From assembly GCF_900104475.1 (NCBI RefSeq), contig NZ_FNJR01000012.1, forward strand, positions 156,666 to 220,665: 64,000 nucleotides of DNA, given 5' to 3'. The notes beneath the pieces are model-generated. The model worked only from the letters and a program-made list of their open reading frames with translations, was not told where the DNA came from and made no database searches. The stretch's first letter is position 1. Every line of letters starts with the position of its first letter. The DNA comes from Actinopolyspora xinjiangensis (GTDB lineage: Bacteria > Actinomycetota > Actinomycetes > Mycobacteriales > Pseudonocardiaceae). Below, piece after piece: positions 38,194 through 47,009 of the stretch. Position numbers and translations under genes: made by a program.

Positions 38194-38319
38194 GTTCCCG
38201 CACCACGGCGCGTGTTCGGCGCAGCGCGGCGGCGGAGTAGATTCGCGTCGTGCGCCGCCGGTGACGCGGTGGCCGAGTGCTCGTTGGTGGTGAAGGTTGA
38301 TCGGTTGGTTATCCCCAGA

Positions 38320-39951
38320 GTGAGCCCGGGAGACGGACAGCGTTCCGGCCCCGCGTCCGGGCGCGGCGTAGGACGTGCTCGCCGCACGCTCCTCGCGCGG
38401 CTGGCGCTGGTCGTCTCGGCCGGTCTCGTGCTGTACTGGTCGGGTCCACCGCGCGACCTGTGGTGGCTCGCCCCGCTCGCGGTCGCCGGGTTCGTGCTCG
38501 CGGTACGTCGGATTCGCGCCCGCGCCGGATTCGGGTACGGATTGCTGTTCGGGCTGGCCTACACGCTTCCGCTGCTCGGCTGGTTGCTGGACTTCCTCGG
38601 AGCGCAGTTCGGTCCGTGGCCGTGGCTCGGTGTGTGCCTGGTGGAGTCGCTGTTCTTCGGTCTCGCCGGAGCGGGTGCGGCGCGGGTGAGCAGGCTGCCG
38701 GGAGCTCCGTTGTGGCAGGCCGCTGTCTTCCTGACCGCCGAAGTGCTGCGCTCCAGCCTGCCGTTCGGTGGTTTTCCGTGGGGGCGGCTGGCGTTCACCC
38801 AGACCGGGGGTGTGCTGCTGCCGCTGGCCTCGTTGGGAGGCACCGCTCTGGTCGGTCTGGGGGCGGCTCTGGTCGGTGCCGGGCTGGCCGAAACGCTCGT
38901 TCGGCTGCCGTGGTTTCGGCGGGACGTCGCCGCTCGGAGCGGTCGAGAGCGGCGTTCGACGGGCCGTGGCCGACTGTTCGTGGTGCCGCTCTGTGCCGTG
39001 CTGGTACCGGTCCTCGGCGGACTCGCGGTGCTTCCCACCGTCGGCGCTACCGCGAGCTCGGACACGGCCACGGTCGCCGCCGTGCAGGGCAGTGCCCCGA
39101 ACGTGGGGTTGGACCTGCTGTATCGTGACCGGCAGCTACGGCTGAACCACATCCGCGCCGCTCGCCGGTTGGCGGACGACGTGGCGGCCGGGCGGGTCAG
39201 GCGCCCCGACTTCGTGCTGCTGCCCGAGCAGGTCGGTTCGTGGGGGCCGGAGAGGCGGGACCCGGCGTTGCGGCGCATCGCCGAGCGGATCGGCTCCCCG
39301 GTGATCGTCGGTGGTCTCGCCTACGGGCCGGATGGCAGGCTGAGCAATCGCATAGTGCGGTGGGGGCCGGAGACCGGTGCGAGCGGCGAGTACGTCAAGC
39401 AGCACCTGGTGCCGTTCGCGGAGAAGATTCCGCTGCGCTCGGTGGCCGGTGCGGTCAGCCCGTTCGTCCGGCGGTTCCAGCAGGACATGGTCGCCGGCGA
39501 CGAGCCCGGACTGCTCAGGGCAGGTTCCGTCCGGTTGGGTGTCGGGATCTGCTACGACGTCGCCTACGACGACGTGTTCCGGCAGGCGGCCCGTGCTGGG
39601 GCGAACCTGTTCGCGTTGCCCACGAACAACGCGTGGTACGGCCACTCGGAGATGAGCCACCAGCAGTTGGCGATGGCGCGGCTGCGTGCCGTCGAGCACG
39701 GCCGCTCGATGGTCGTCGCCGCGACCACCGGGGTCAGCGCCGTGGTGCGTCCGGACGGAAGCGTGAAGCGGCGCACGGAGCAGTTCACCGCCGAGACGGT
39801 CGTGTCCGAGGTGCCGTTGCGTTCGTCGAACACTGTGGCCACCTTTCTCGGGCGGTACGTGACGTGGCTGGTGAGCGCTCTCGGTGTCGGGGCGGTGCTG
39901 ACGACCTCGCTGCGTCGGTATCGCGACCGCGCGGTGGAGCCGGTCCGGTGA
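38320..39951 (+). CDS. lnt: apolipoprotein N-acyltransferase Lnt
   Basis: About 543 residues from the GTG at 38320. N-terminal half has ~6 membrane helices (LLARLALVVSAGLVLYWSGP onwards) and the C-terminal half is the periplasmic nitrilase domain with catalytic Glu303 (VLLPEQVG), Lys360 (EYVKQHLVPFAEKIPL) and Cys411 (GVGICYDVAYDD). Transfers an acyl chain to the N-terminal Cys of lipoproteins. Start uncertain; GTGs at 38287 and 38290 are possible. Followed by a separate ppm1, whereas in M. tuberculosis the two are fused. Confidence 0.93.
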   Translation: MSPGDGQRSGPASGRGVGRARRTLLARLALVVSAGLVLYWSGPPRDLWWLAPLAVAGFVLAVRRIRARAGFGYGLLFGLAYTLPLLGWLLDFLGAQFGPWPWLGVCLVESLFFGLAGAGAARVSRLPGAPLWQAAVFLTAEVLRSSLPFGGFPWGRLAFTQTGGVLLPLASLGGTALVGLGAALVGAGLAETLVRLPWFRRDVAARSGRERRSTGRGRLFVVPLCAVLVPVLGGLAVLPTVGATASSDTATVAAVQGSAPNVGLDLLYRDRQLRLNHIRAARRLADDVAAGRVRRPDFVLLPEQVGSWGPERRDPALRRIAERIGSPVIVGGLAYGPDGRLSNRIVRWGPETGASGEYVKQHLVPFAEKIPLRSVAGAVSPFVRRFQQDMVAGDEPGLLRAGSVRLGVGICYDVAYDDVFRQAARAGANLFALPTNNAWYGHSEMSHQQLAMARLRAVEHGRSMVVAATTGVSAVVRPDGSVKRRTEQFTAETVVSEVPLRSSNTVATFLGRYVTWLVSALGVGAVLTTSLRRYRDRAVEPVR

Positions 39952-40042
39952 GTTGTGCGTCGGTGGCCGTTCGGCCGTGCCGGTCGGGGACCGCGCCGTC
40001 GTGTGGTGCCGGTCATGTCGGCGCGTATGCGAGGAGACAAGG

Positions 40043-40846
40043 ATGACGAACCCGCGGCGATCATCGAGTGCGCCCCCTTCCTCGGTGCTCGTGGTGATCC
40101 CGACGTTCAACGAGCGGGACAACCTGCGAGCCGTCGTGCGGCGGCTCACAGCGGCCGTGCCCGCCGCGCACGTCCTGATCGTCGACGACAACAGCCCGGA
40201 CGGAACGGGAGCGTTGGCCGACGAGCTCGCCGAGACCGACGAGCGGCTCCACGTGTTGCACCGCGAGGCCAAGGCCGGCCTCGGCGCCGCTTATGTCGCC
40301 GGGTTCGACTGGGCGCTGCGACGTGGTTACGAGGCGGTCGTGGAGATGGACGCCGACGGGTCCCACGCTCCGGAGCAGCTGGCCACCATGCTCGAGACGC
40401 TGTCCGCCCGAGGTGCGGGGACGGTGCTGGGGTCGCGCTATGTCCCCGGCGGGAGGGTGCTGAACTGGCCCTGGTACCGCTCGCTGCTCTCGCGGGGCGG
40501 AAACCTCTACTCCAAGTGGGCGCTCGGCGTCGGCATCAACGATCTCACCGGGGGGTTTCGGGTGTATCGGAGTGAGGTGCTGCGCGGTCTGGACATGCAC
40601 ACCGTCGCCTCGCAGGGGTACTGCTTCCAGGTGGACCTGGCGATGCGGGCCGTGGAGGCGGGCAGCAGTGTCGTCGAGGTGCCCATCACCTTCGTGGAGC
40701 GGGAGAGCGGTGAGTCCAAGATGACCGGGGCGATCGTGCGCGAGGCGCTGTTCCGGGTGACCAAGTGGGGATTGCGCAGGCGCGGTGGCAGGCTGCTCGC
40801 ACTGGCACGGCGCACGATCGTGCCACGGCGTCATCCGCGTCGGTGA
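40043..40846 (+). CDS. ppm1: polyprenol-phosphate mannosyltransferase Ppm1
   Basis: 267 residues, GT2 family. VLVVIPTFNERDNLRAVVRR, VDDNSPDGTG with nucleotide-sugar Asp residues (48-49), and MDADGSHAPEQL (Asp103, Asp105) are the donor and metal sites. SYCFQVDL-type C-terminal strand (ASQGYCFQVDLAMRAVEAGS) and VPITFVERESGESKM are typical of DPM1. Makes polyprenyl-phosphate-mannose for glycolipids and glycoproteins. ATG at 40043 with RBS GAGGAGA; 91 nt after lnt. No membrane anchor, so it may need Lnt or another partner. Confidence 0.95.
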   Translation: MTNPRRSSSAPPSSVLVVIPTFNERDNLRAVVRRLTAAVPAAHVLIVDDNSPDGTGALADELAETDERLHVLHREAKAGLGAAYVAGFDWALRRGYEAVVEMDADGSHAPEQLATMLETLSARGAGTVLGSRYVPGGRVLNWPWYRSLLSRGGNLYSKWALGVGINDLTGGFRVYRSEVLRGLDMHTVASQGYCFQVDLAMRAVEAGSSVVEVPITFVERESGESKMTGAIVREALFRVTKWGLRRRGGRLLALARRTIVPRRHPRR

Positions 40847-40949
40847 GCACCGAGCTGTTGTTCCGGTAGTTGGGATTCTCCGGGAGCCTACGGGTGGCGC
40901 TCCGTACGAGTGAGGCGGGACGCACCGCCGAGCGGGTTTCTCGGTGAGG

Positions 40950-40993
40950 TGAGAACGAACGGGCGCCCGCTCACCTGCCGGAGCGGACGCCCG
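40950..40993 (-). terminator. Rho-independent-like terminator of rbpA
   Basis: On the minus strand CGGGCGTCCGCTC (40993-40981) pairs with GAGCGGGCGCCCG (40972-40960), 12 of 13 plus one G-U, loop CGGCAGGT-like, followed by GTTCGTTCTC. Starts 16 nt past the rbpA stop. Confidence 0.75.
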
Positions 40994-41008
40994 TGTACGG
41001 CTGCACTG

Positions 41009-41365
41009 TCAGTTCGTACTTTCGCTGGGCCGGTTGCGGCGTGCGCGCAGCTCCTCCAGCCGTTCGTTGAGCAGTTCCTCGAGCTCGGGTATGCTGCGGC
41101 GCTCCAGCAGCATGTCCCAGTGGGTGCGCGGCGGCTTGGCCTTCTTCTGCTCCGGCTGGCTGCCGTCGACGATCTTCGACTCGGTGCCGTGCAGGCGACA
41201 TTCCCAGGTTGACGGGACCTCGGCGTCGTCGGAGAAAGGCACCTCGAACTCGTGGTCCTTGGAGCAGGCATAGCGCACCGTCCGGCGCGGTGCGAGGTCG
41301 TGGTTACGGTCCGTCTCGTAGCTAACCGCTCCGAGCCGGCTGCCACGCAGAACGCGATCGGCCAT
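41009..41365 (-). CDS. rbpA: RNA polymerase-binding protein RbpA
   Basis: 118 residues. MADRVLRGSRLGAVSYETDR is the conserved N-terminal tail, RRTVRYACSKDHEFEVPFSD the core beta domain with a Cys, EVPSTWECRLHG the second Cys, and RTHWDMLLERRSIPELEELL then LNERLEELR the sigma-interacting helix. Binds sigma-A/sigma-B-type factors and RNA polymerase to stabilise the open complex in actinobacteria. Both Cys typical of zinc-binding family members are present. A SigR-like promoter lies upstream and a strong terminator downstream, so it is monocistronic. Confidence 0.97.
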   Translation of the reverse strand: MADRVLRGSRLGAVSYETDRNHDLAPRRTVRYACSKDHEFEVPFSDDAEVPSTWECRLHGTESKIVDGSQPEQKKAKPPRTHWDMLLERRSIPELEELLNERLEELRARRNRPSESTN

Positions 41366-41421
41366 GACGGTTCCTTTCGCTTCGGGGCCCGGGGGGCCGG
41401 GCGGCTGTGCTCACCGAGTGC

Positions 41422-41449
41422 AACGACGTGGACCTCGTCGTCTGTTCCC
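41422..41449 (-). promoter_or_regulatory. possible SigR-type promoter of rbpA
   Basis: Minus strand reads GGGAAC (41449-41444), 19 bases, then GTT (41424-41422), close to the disulfide-stress consensus GGAAT-N18/19-GTT. The -10 is 57 nt before the rbpA start. In Streptomyces rbpA belongs to the SigR regulon, which supports the call. Confidence 0.55.
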
Positions 41450-41967
41450 GGTGTGGGGTTTCTGGTTGCCGTCGGTGACGACATTCACTCGTCAACTGGG
41501 TTGACTACCTGTGAGATGCACGGTTGCGAGGTTCGTGACGCGTTTTCCCCCTCGTAACCCACAGGTACGCCTGAACGGGTGATAGTGCCAGAACACCCGC
41601 TACTCAGACCAAATGCGAACGCGGACATCTCCCGGAATGGGACCGATATCACTTTCCCATTTGAGTTAGGGAGCGATCATTTTGTTACTCGTAGTGACTG
41701 CTGTCGTACTCGATCCGATAGTGACGCAAGGTACTGGAATATGCCAACACACGTATGAGCGGGGGGATAGTGTCACTGATTTGGAGCAGTGTCGCGTGCG
41801 GCGACGTGCCGTGCAGTCGCACTACCACCTTTTCGGGCGATACGGACAGGCCCGGTAGAACGGCCCTCACCACCGTTCGCCCCGCCCCGACGCCCGAACC
41901 CACCGGCCCCTGGTCGGGGATCTCAGTGCCCCGCGACTCATCTCCGAACCGGTGCGCGGCCGGTACC
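41450..41967. other. ~520-bp gap between rbpA and an MFS gene, relatively AT-rich
   Basis: No convincing gene. It contains small inverted repeats CGGGTG/CACCCG (about 41577-41602) and AATGGGA/TCCCATT (about 41637-41662), and is lower in GC around 41575-41760 than the surroundings. An open frame on the minus strand here overlaps the end of the MFS gene and has no family resemblance. Confidence 0.45.
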
Positions 41968-43383
41968 TCAGAGCGCCTCGGGAACCGAGTTGCCCGCTTC
42001 CCGGATCGCACGCCGGACCGGCACCAACGCGACCAGCAGCAGACCGAGGACGAAGAAACCGAGCAGTGACAGGATCGCCAGCCGGAACGATCCGGTGGTC
42101 TGCCCCACGACCGCGAAGAGCAACGGTCCCAACCACGAAGTGGACCGCTCGCCGATCTGGTAGAGCGAGAAGTACTCGGCCTCGCTGCCTGCCGGGATCA
42201 TCTGGCTGAACAGCGAACGCGACAACGCGTTCGTGCCCCCCAGCACCAGTCCGATACCCGCCGCGACCCCGTAGAACTGCAGCGGCTGCCCCTGACGGAT
42301 GAAGAACGCGCCCACCAGCACCACGATCCAGACCAGCAGGCTGAGCATGATCGTGCGCTTGGCTCCCAGCCCGCGGGCCACCCATCCGTGCAGCATCCCT
42401 CCGAGAAACGCGATGAACTGCACGATCAGGATCGTCGTGATCAGAACCTGCCGGTCGAGGCCGAGTTCTAGATCGCCGTACTGGGCCGAAACCTTGAACA
42501 CCGTGCTGATGCCGTCGGTGAAGACCATGTAGGCCCCGAGAAAGGCCAGGGTCAGCGGCAGGCGCCGCGCCTGCCGCAGGGTCGTGGCCAGTTGCCGGAA
42601 TCCGGTGCCCAGTATCGTCTCCTTCGAGGTGGCGCCGGAGGCGAAGTCGGGTGCGGAGCCGTGTCCGCGCAGCGTCCGGAGTGGCAGCACGGTGAAGGCC
42701 GCCCACCACACGCCGCACGAGACGAAGACCAGGCGTACGGCCGTGCCCTGATCGATTCCCAGGGCCCCGTGCCCTACGTAGATCACCAGGTGCAGTGCGA
42801 GAGCCGCGCCACCACCCAGATAGCCGAACGCCCAACCCCGCGTGGACAGGGCGTCACGTTCGTCGGGGCCGGCTATCTCCGGCAGCAGCGAGTAGTAGAC
42901 CACCACGGCCGCGCCGAAGCACAGGTTCGCGAGCAGGAAGAGTACCGCGCCCAGCAGCCAGTTCCGTCCGTCCACGAACGCCAGCAGGGTGGTGGTTCCC
43001 GCGCCGCCGAAGGCGAAGGTGCCCAGCATTCTCCGCTTGTCGCGGGTCCGGTCGGCGATCGCCCCGGCGATCGGCAGGACCAGCACCTGGATCACGGCGG
43101 CAGCCGAGAGCAGGTAGCCCCACAGTGAACCGGCCGGAAACGACCAGCCCAGCACGGCGATGTCGCAGCGCTGCAGCGCGTCGCCACCCGGACAGGCGGC
43201 CATGCCGTTGCGCGCCACGTCGGACTCGGCGGCACGAGTCGCCACCGTGGTCAGGTACAGCGACAGGAACACCGTGGTGATCGAAGTGGGAAACACCGAG
43301 TTGGCCCAGTCGTACCAGCACCAACCGCGATGCTCGCGCCGTCGAGCGGTTTCGGTGGCGAACTCCGCGTGTGGGGCGCTCAT
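41968..43383 (-). CDS. UMF1-family MFS transporter (Atg22-like)
   Basis: 471 residues, 11-12 membrane helices. HRGWCWYDWANSVFPTSITT, then VFLSLYLTTVA, is the UMF1/Atg22 signature; LPIAGAIADRTRDKRRMLGT the motif-A loop; LLPEIAGPDERDALSTRGWA and FGYLGGGAALALHLVIY are also diagnostic. Yeast Atg22 exports amino acids from the vacuole; bacterial substrate unknown. ATG at 43383, 8 nt after a perfect 13-bp hairpin (43392-43431) whose 3' arm holds the only purine-rich RBS-like sequence. Confidence 0.9.
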   Translation of the reverse strand: MSAPHAEFATETARRREHRGWCWYDWANSVFPTSITTVFLSLYLTTVATRAAESDVARNGMAACPGGDALQRCDIAVLGWSFPAGSLWGYLLSAAAVIQVLVLPIAGAIADRTRDKRRMLGTFAFGGAGTTTLLAFVDGRNWLLGAVLFLLANLCFGAAVVVYYSLLPEIAGPDERDALSTRGWAFGYLGGGAALALHLVIYVGHGALGIDQGTAVRLVFVSCGVWWAAFTVLPLRTLRGHGSAPDFASGATSKETILGTGFRQLATTLRQARRLPLTLAFLGAYMVFTDGISTVFKVSAQYGDLELGLDRQVLITTILIVQFIAFLGGMLHGWVARGLGAKRTIMLSLLVWIVVLVGAFFIRQGQPLQFYGVAAGIGLVLGGTNALSRSLFSQMIPAGSEAEYFSLYQIGERSTSWLGPLLFAVVGQTTGSFRLAILSLLGFFVLGLLLVALVPVRRAIREAGNSVPEAL

Positions 43384-43391
43384 GTGTGGCC

Positions 43392-43431
43392 GTCCTCGAA
43401 GTAGGTGACTGCGTCCGACTACTTCGAGGAC
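43392..43431. promoter_or_regulatory. perfect hairpin abutting the MFS start codon
   Basis: GTCCTCGAAGTAG (43392-43404) and CTACTTCGAGGAC (43419-43431) are perfect 13-base arms with a 14-base loop. On the plus strand TTTTCTT follows, like a terminator. On the minus strand the structure ends 8 nt before the MFS ATG, so it lies in that gene's leader and includes its RBS-like GAGGAC. Operator, RBS-sequestering leader or terminator are all possible. Confidence 0.65.
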
Positions 43432-43513
43432 TTTTCTTGCCCGAGCCGGTCGGGACAATGCGTAGTTCCACTCAGAAGTGGTGCCGGCCGGACGCTGTTC
43501 GGGGACGGTTGTT

Positions 43514-44341
43514 CTACCGAACCACGGGCCACTGCCCTCGCTGCCGCAGGAGTCCACGCAACAGGTCCGGGCGATCAGTCAGCAGTCCGTCGACGCCGGT
43601 GTCCAACAGTTCCGCCATCTCCGTCGGCTCGTCCACCGTCCACACGTGCACCTCGGTGCTCCTGGCATGGGCTCGTTCGACGAAACGTCGGTCCACCACC
43701 CGCAGTCCACGGTGTCGGCGCGGAACCTGGGCGGCGGCCCCGCTCGGAATCGTGCCACCGCGCACCGCCGCCGAGAGCAGGGCGGCTCCCGGGCGGGACC
43801 CCGACCAGATACCCCCGATCTCCAGCGGTCCCATCGAGGTCAGCAACCGGGGATCACCGTGGGTCCGCAGCATTCCCAGGCGCCGGTCGGAGAATCCCGC
43901 CAGGCACACCCGGTGCCAGGCGTCGTGGCGACGGATCGTCCGCAACGTGGCCACCACGGCGGAATCGGCCTTGACGTCGATGTTGAGCAGGGCCTCGGGA
44001 AGCTCCTCCAACAACTGGTCCAGTGAACACACCGGTTCACGCCCACCGATACGAGCCGCGGCTACGGTCGACCAGCGGTGCCTGTGGATCTCGCCCGTGC
44101 TGTCGGTGGTACGGCGCAGATCGGGGTCGTGGTGGACCACGGCCACACCGTCCGAAGTGGCGTGAACGTCGGTTTCCAGGTAAAGGAAGCCCTCTCGAAA
44201 CGCGCGGCGGAAGGCGCTGAGCGAGTTCTCCATACCCACGAGTTCGCCGATGTGCCAGCCGCGGTGTGCGAAGGCGCGCGGGTGCAGCTCCGGACGTAGG
44301 AAGGGGTGCCGTCGAGAGATCGGTGTGAACGAGCCGAACAT
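43514..44341 (-). CDS. glycerophosphodiester phosphodiesterase
   Basis: 275 residues. RAFAHRGWHIGELVGMENSL holds the catalytic His and the E-N-S/T motif; GFLYLETDVHATSDGVAVVH gives ExD and the second catalytic His (VVHHDPDLRRTTDSTG). ALLNIDVKADSAV and VHVWTVDEPTEM complete the GDPD TIM barrel. Hydrolyses glycerophosphodiesters to glycerol-3-phosphate and an alcohol. No signal peptide, so probably cytoplasmic. ATG at 44341 chosen as the family start; the frame is open far upstream without similarity. Confidence 0.93.
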   Translation of the reverse strand: MFGSFTPISRRHPFLRPELHPRAFAHRGWHIGELVGMENSLSAFRRAFREGFLYLETDVHATSDGVAVVHHDPDLRRTTDSTGEIHRHRWSTVAAARIGGREPVCSLDQLLEELPEALLNIDVKADSAVVATLRTIRRHDAWHRVCLAGFSDRRLGMLRTHGDPRLLTSMGPLEIGGIWSGSRPGAALLSAAVRGGTIPSGAAAQVPRRHRGLRVVDRRFVERAHARSTEVHVWTVDEPTEMAELLDTGVDGLLTDRPDLLRGLLRQRGQWPVVR

Positions 44342-44615
44342 CGCACCACTGTGCAACGCGGGGTTCGTCGGGGCGTCACGGGGTTTTCCGGAAGCCGGCG
44401 GAGTGTTCCCGCGCTGCTGGGCGGCCCTTCCAAGGTCCAGCGGGCCCGGGTAGAAGCACTGTGCGCCGGTCTCGACAGCGGAGGTTCGGAAGTGGGTCGT
44501 TCGAGGCTGAGGAGTATCACCGGCGAAGCCGTTGTCGCGATTTTCGGGCTGTGGCGGAGGATTTTTCGGCGTGGCTCCCCGCAAATGAGCTCGATTCGGA
44601 CTAGCGTGGTCAACC

Positions 44616-44978
44616 GTGGAGACAACACCCGATCTCGAATCGCTCCAGCCACGCAGCCGAACACCTCGACACTGTTCGTGGTGCGGCCGTCGGATACCGG
44701 GCGCGGGCAGTGTCGGTCGTCCGCGCATGTACTGCGCGCAGTCCTGCAGACAGCGTGCCTACGAGCGCCGTGCGGCGGTACAGCGCGGTGGGTTGCCGGA
44801 GGACGCGGTGGTGCTTTCCGGCGCTGAACTCGACGACCTGCAGGACAGGTTGTTCCAGCTGCGGTGTGCGGCCGAGGACGTCGCCACCGCGGCCAGGGAA
44901 GGCGCGGAGCAGGCCGAGGTCCGTGGGTTGGCGCAACAACTGCTGGACAGCGCGCGTGAGCTGGAACGTATTCGCTAA
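44616..44978 (+). CDS. small zinc-ribbon protein, unknown
   Basis: 120 residues, GTG start. RTPRHCSWCGRRIPGAGSVG and RPRMYCAQSCRQRAYERRAA form two CxxC-type pairs, a probable zinc ribbon of the kind seen in small actinobacterial proteins with a CQSCRQRAYE motif. The C-terminal half is a predicted helix or coiled coil (DDLQDRLFQLRCAAEDVATA). DNA or RNA binding is plausible but not shown. Divergent from the GDPD gene with a 274-bp gap. Confidence 0.75.
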   Translation: METTPDLESLQPRSRTPRHCSWCGRRIPGAGSVGRPRMYCAQSCRQRAYERRAAVQRGGLPEDAVVLSGAELDDLQDRLFQLRCAAEDVATAAREGAEQAEVRGLAQQLLDSARELERIR

Positions 44979-45143
44979 CGGAACGAATGTCGGTCACCGT
45001 TGCTCCGAACGGAGCATTGTCAATGTCGGCGCGGTTGGCCAACATGATACGCCGAACTCTGCCCCAAGCGAGTGATCGTCACGGCGATACCGCGGTCGTC
45101 GGAACTCCCGGTCACTCCCGGTACCGGCTAGGAAGCTACAACG

Positions 45144-45806
45144 TTGCCCCCAACCTCTGCGGTCCGCGGCCTGCGCCGCGCCGAGCTGCGTACTCCCGAT
45201 CCCGCCGCCACCACCCACTTCTACCGGAAACTGCTGAACTGGACGGTGCTGCAATCCGAGGAGGGGTTCGACTGCTGGGTCGGTGAGCGCAAGTGCGCCA
45301 TCGTTCGTACGAACCGCTCCCGACGGGCTCCGCAGTGGCGGCTCGTGTTCGCGGGCGCCACCACGGACGGAGACCTCGCCGGTCCCGAGGACACTCACGC
45401 GAGTATGGTCAAAGGCCGCGCGCAGCACGGTCCCTGGGCGCCCTCGCCGCGCAGGGGCGAACCGTGCTGGGTGGAACTGCACACCGCCCAGGCCGAGTCC
45501 GCCGACAGTTTCTGGAGCGAGTCACTGATCTGGACGGTCGGCTCGGAGTGGGGGAGAACGAGTTACACGGTGGAGGAGCGCCCGGTGGCGGCGCGAACCG
45601 GTCCGCGCGGTGAGGCGGAAGGTACCGGCTGGTTGTGCTACTTCGTCGTCGAGGAGCTGGACGCGGCGGCCGAGCGAGTCGAGGAACTGGGCGGATCGGT
45701 GCTGGAACGCGTGCGGCACGACTCCCTGGGGGACTCCCTGGTGATCGCCGATCCGGACGGGGCCGTCTGCGCCCTTGTTGCTGAGACAGGACGCTGGGGC
45801 GGTTGA
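45144..45806 (+). CDS. VOC-superfamily protein (two glyoxalase-like domains)
   Basis: 220 residues, TTG start with AGGAAG upstream. GLRRAELRTPDPAATTHFYR and KLLNWTV start domain 1; GEPCWVELHTAQAESADSFW and YFVVEELDAAAERVEELGGS with DPDGAVCALV make domain 2. Two-domain VOC proteins can be dioxygenases, lyases or binding proteins; metal-site residues are not clear enough to decide. Convergent with the recombinase gene; the two stop codons sit in one palindrome. Confidence 0.8.
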   Translation: MPPTSAVRGLRRAELRTPDPAATTHFYRKLLNWTVLQSEEGFDCWVGERKCAIVRTNRSRRAPQWRLVFAGATTDGDLAGPEDTHASMVKGRAQHGPWAPSPRRGEPCWVELHTAQAESADSFWSESLIWTVGSEWGRTSYTVEERPVAARTGPRGEAEGTGWLCYFVVEELDAAAERVEELGGSVLERVRHDSLGDSLVIADPDGAVCALVAETGRWGG

Positions 45807-45822
45807 GTGAGGCGACTCACTC
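45805..45822. terminator. bidirectional hairpin containing both stop codons
   Basis: GAGTGAG (45805-45811), loop GCGA, CTCACTC (45816-45822). The VOC gene stop is at 45804-45806 and the recombinase stop on the minus strand at 45819-45817, so the perfect 7-bp hairpin ends both genes. No T-tract on either side. Confidence 0.55.
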
Positions 45823-46827
45823 GGACTCAGGGTTCCGCGACAGCTCGTTCAGCACCCCGTGTGTTCGGTTCGCCCGGACGGAGAGTCGTTGTTCGCGGGC
45901 GGTCACGTCGATGTAGGTCTGACTCGAGTTGATCGAGGAGTGGCCGAGCAGCTTCGCTATCTCGGCGGCGTTCGCGCCGTCCTCCGCCAACCGGGTCGCG
46001 AAGGTGTGGCGCAGTGCGTGCACCATGGCACCCCGCCGCACCCGGTCGGAGACGCCCGCGGCACGCAGCGACTGTCTGACCAGGTACTGCAGTCCCCCGC
46101 GCCGTAGCGGTTCACCCCGGTGATTGACGAACAGCGGCTCACCGCCGGGCAGTCGCCGTCCGAACCGTCGTTTACGGGTCTCAAGGTAGTCCTCCAGGAC
46201 CTTCTCCAGGGACTCGTCGATGGGTATGGATCTGTTGGCACCACCCTTGCCGTGGACGTGCAACCGCCGTTCCCCGCGTCTGCCCGCCAGGGCCGAAACG
46301 GTCAGACCCAGCAGTTCCGCCGAACGCAGCCCCGTGCACAGCAGAGTGGACAGTATCGCCAGGTCCCGTTCCGGCCATGGTTCGCGCGCCTTGCGCGCCC
46401 CCTGGGCGACCAAGCGCAGCAACCGTTCCGGGGTCTCCTCGCCGTCGAGCGGTTTCGGGGTGGTGGCGGTGAGCCGTGGTTTGGGAACCACGGGCATCGG
46501 ATTGCCGGAGGTGGCACCTTCCACCACCAGGAACCGGAAGAACCCGTTCCAGCTCGACCACGCGCGTGTGACCGAGGAAGCCGAGCGACTGGCCGCATGC
46601 CTGGCGAACGCCGAGCGCAGCGACTGCGCCGTCACGGATTCCACGGGGAGCTCGTCGCCGGTCACCCCGACAATCTCGGCCAACTCCGATGCGATCGATT
46701 CGAGGTCGCGCCGATAGGCCCGCAGTGAGTTCTCGGCCAGTTTCCGCGCCTGCAGGTGCTCCAGATAGGCGGCTATCCAGTCCGTGAGCGTGGACGCTCC
46801 TCGCGCGTCCCGCGCACCGGTCGGCAC
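45817..46827 (-). CDS. XerC/XerD-like tyrosine recombinase
   Basis: 336 residues; GTG at 46827 lies 6 nt after GGAGG. N-terminal core-binding SAM-like domain (LTDWIAAYLEHLQARKLAEN). Catalytic residues: Arg in LCTGLRSAELLGL, Lys in HVHGKGGANRSIPI, His-x-x-Arg in VHALRHTFATRLAEDG, His in LLGHSSINSSQ and nucleophile Tyr in QTYIDVTAREQ. All present, so probably active. It stands among chromosomal genes rather than with plasmid functions, but 1.7 kb separate it from tRNA-Leu, so either a resident Xer-like enzyme or a remnant of an older island. Confidence 0.88.
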   Translation of the reverse strand: MPTGARDARGASTLTDWIAAYLEHLQARKLAENSLRAYRRDLESIASELAEIVGVTGDELPVESVTAQSLRSAFARHAASRSASSVTRAWSSWNGFFRFLVVEGATSGNPMPVVPKPRLTATTPKPLDGEETPERLLRLVAQGARKAREPWPERDLAILSTLLCTGLRSAELLGLTVSALAGRRGERRLHVHGKGGANRSIPIDESLEKVLEDYLETRKRRFGRRLPGGEPLFVNHRGEPLRRGGLQYLVRQSLRAAGVSDRVRRGAMVHALRHTFATRLAEDGANAAEIAKLLGHSSINSSQTYIDVTAREQRLSVRANRTHGVLNELSRNPESE

Positions 46828-47009
46828 CGTGACACCTCCGGATGTTCTCTCGGGGCGGGACCCGTACCGGGCCTTCGCACGAAGTCGATCATACGAGAAG
46901 TCTCCGGGCGCAGCGCGCCGCGCGTGGACGATGGTGACCGGTGGGCCGTCGGTCACCACGTCCGTGGCGCGGCGCACATCGTCCTTGGTGGGGGATGCGT
47001 ATGAGCCGC

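Noticed and set aside
41685..42011. 108-residue minus-strand frame after the MFS gene
   Set aside because: Overlaps the MFS C-terminus in another frame and shows no family features.
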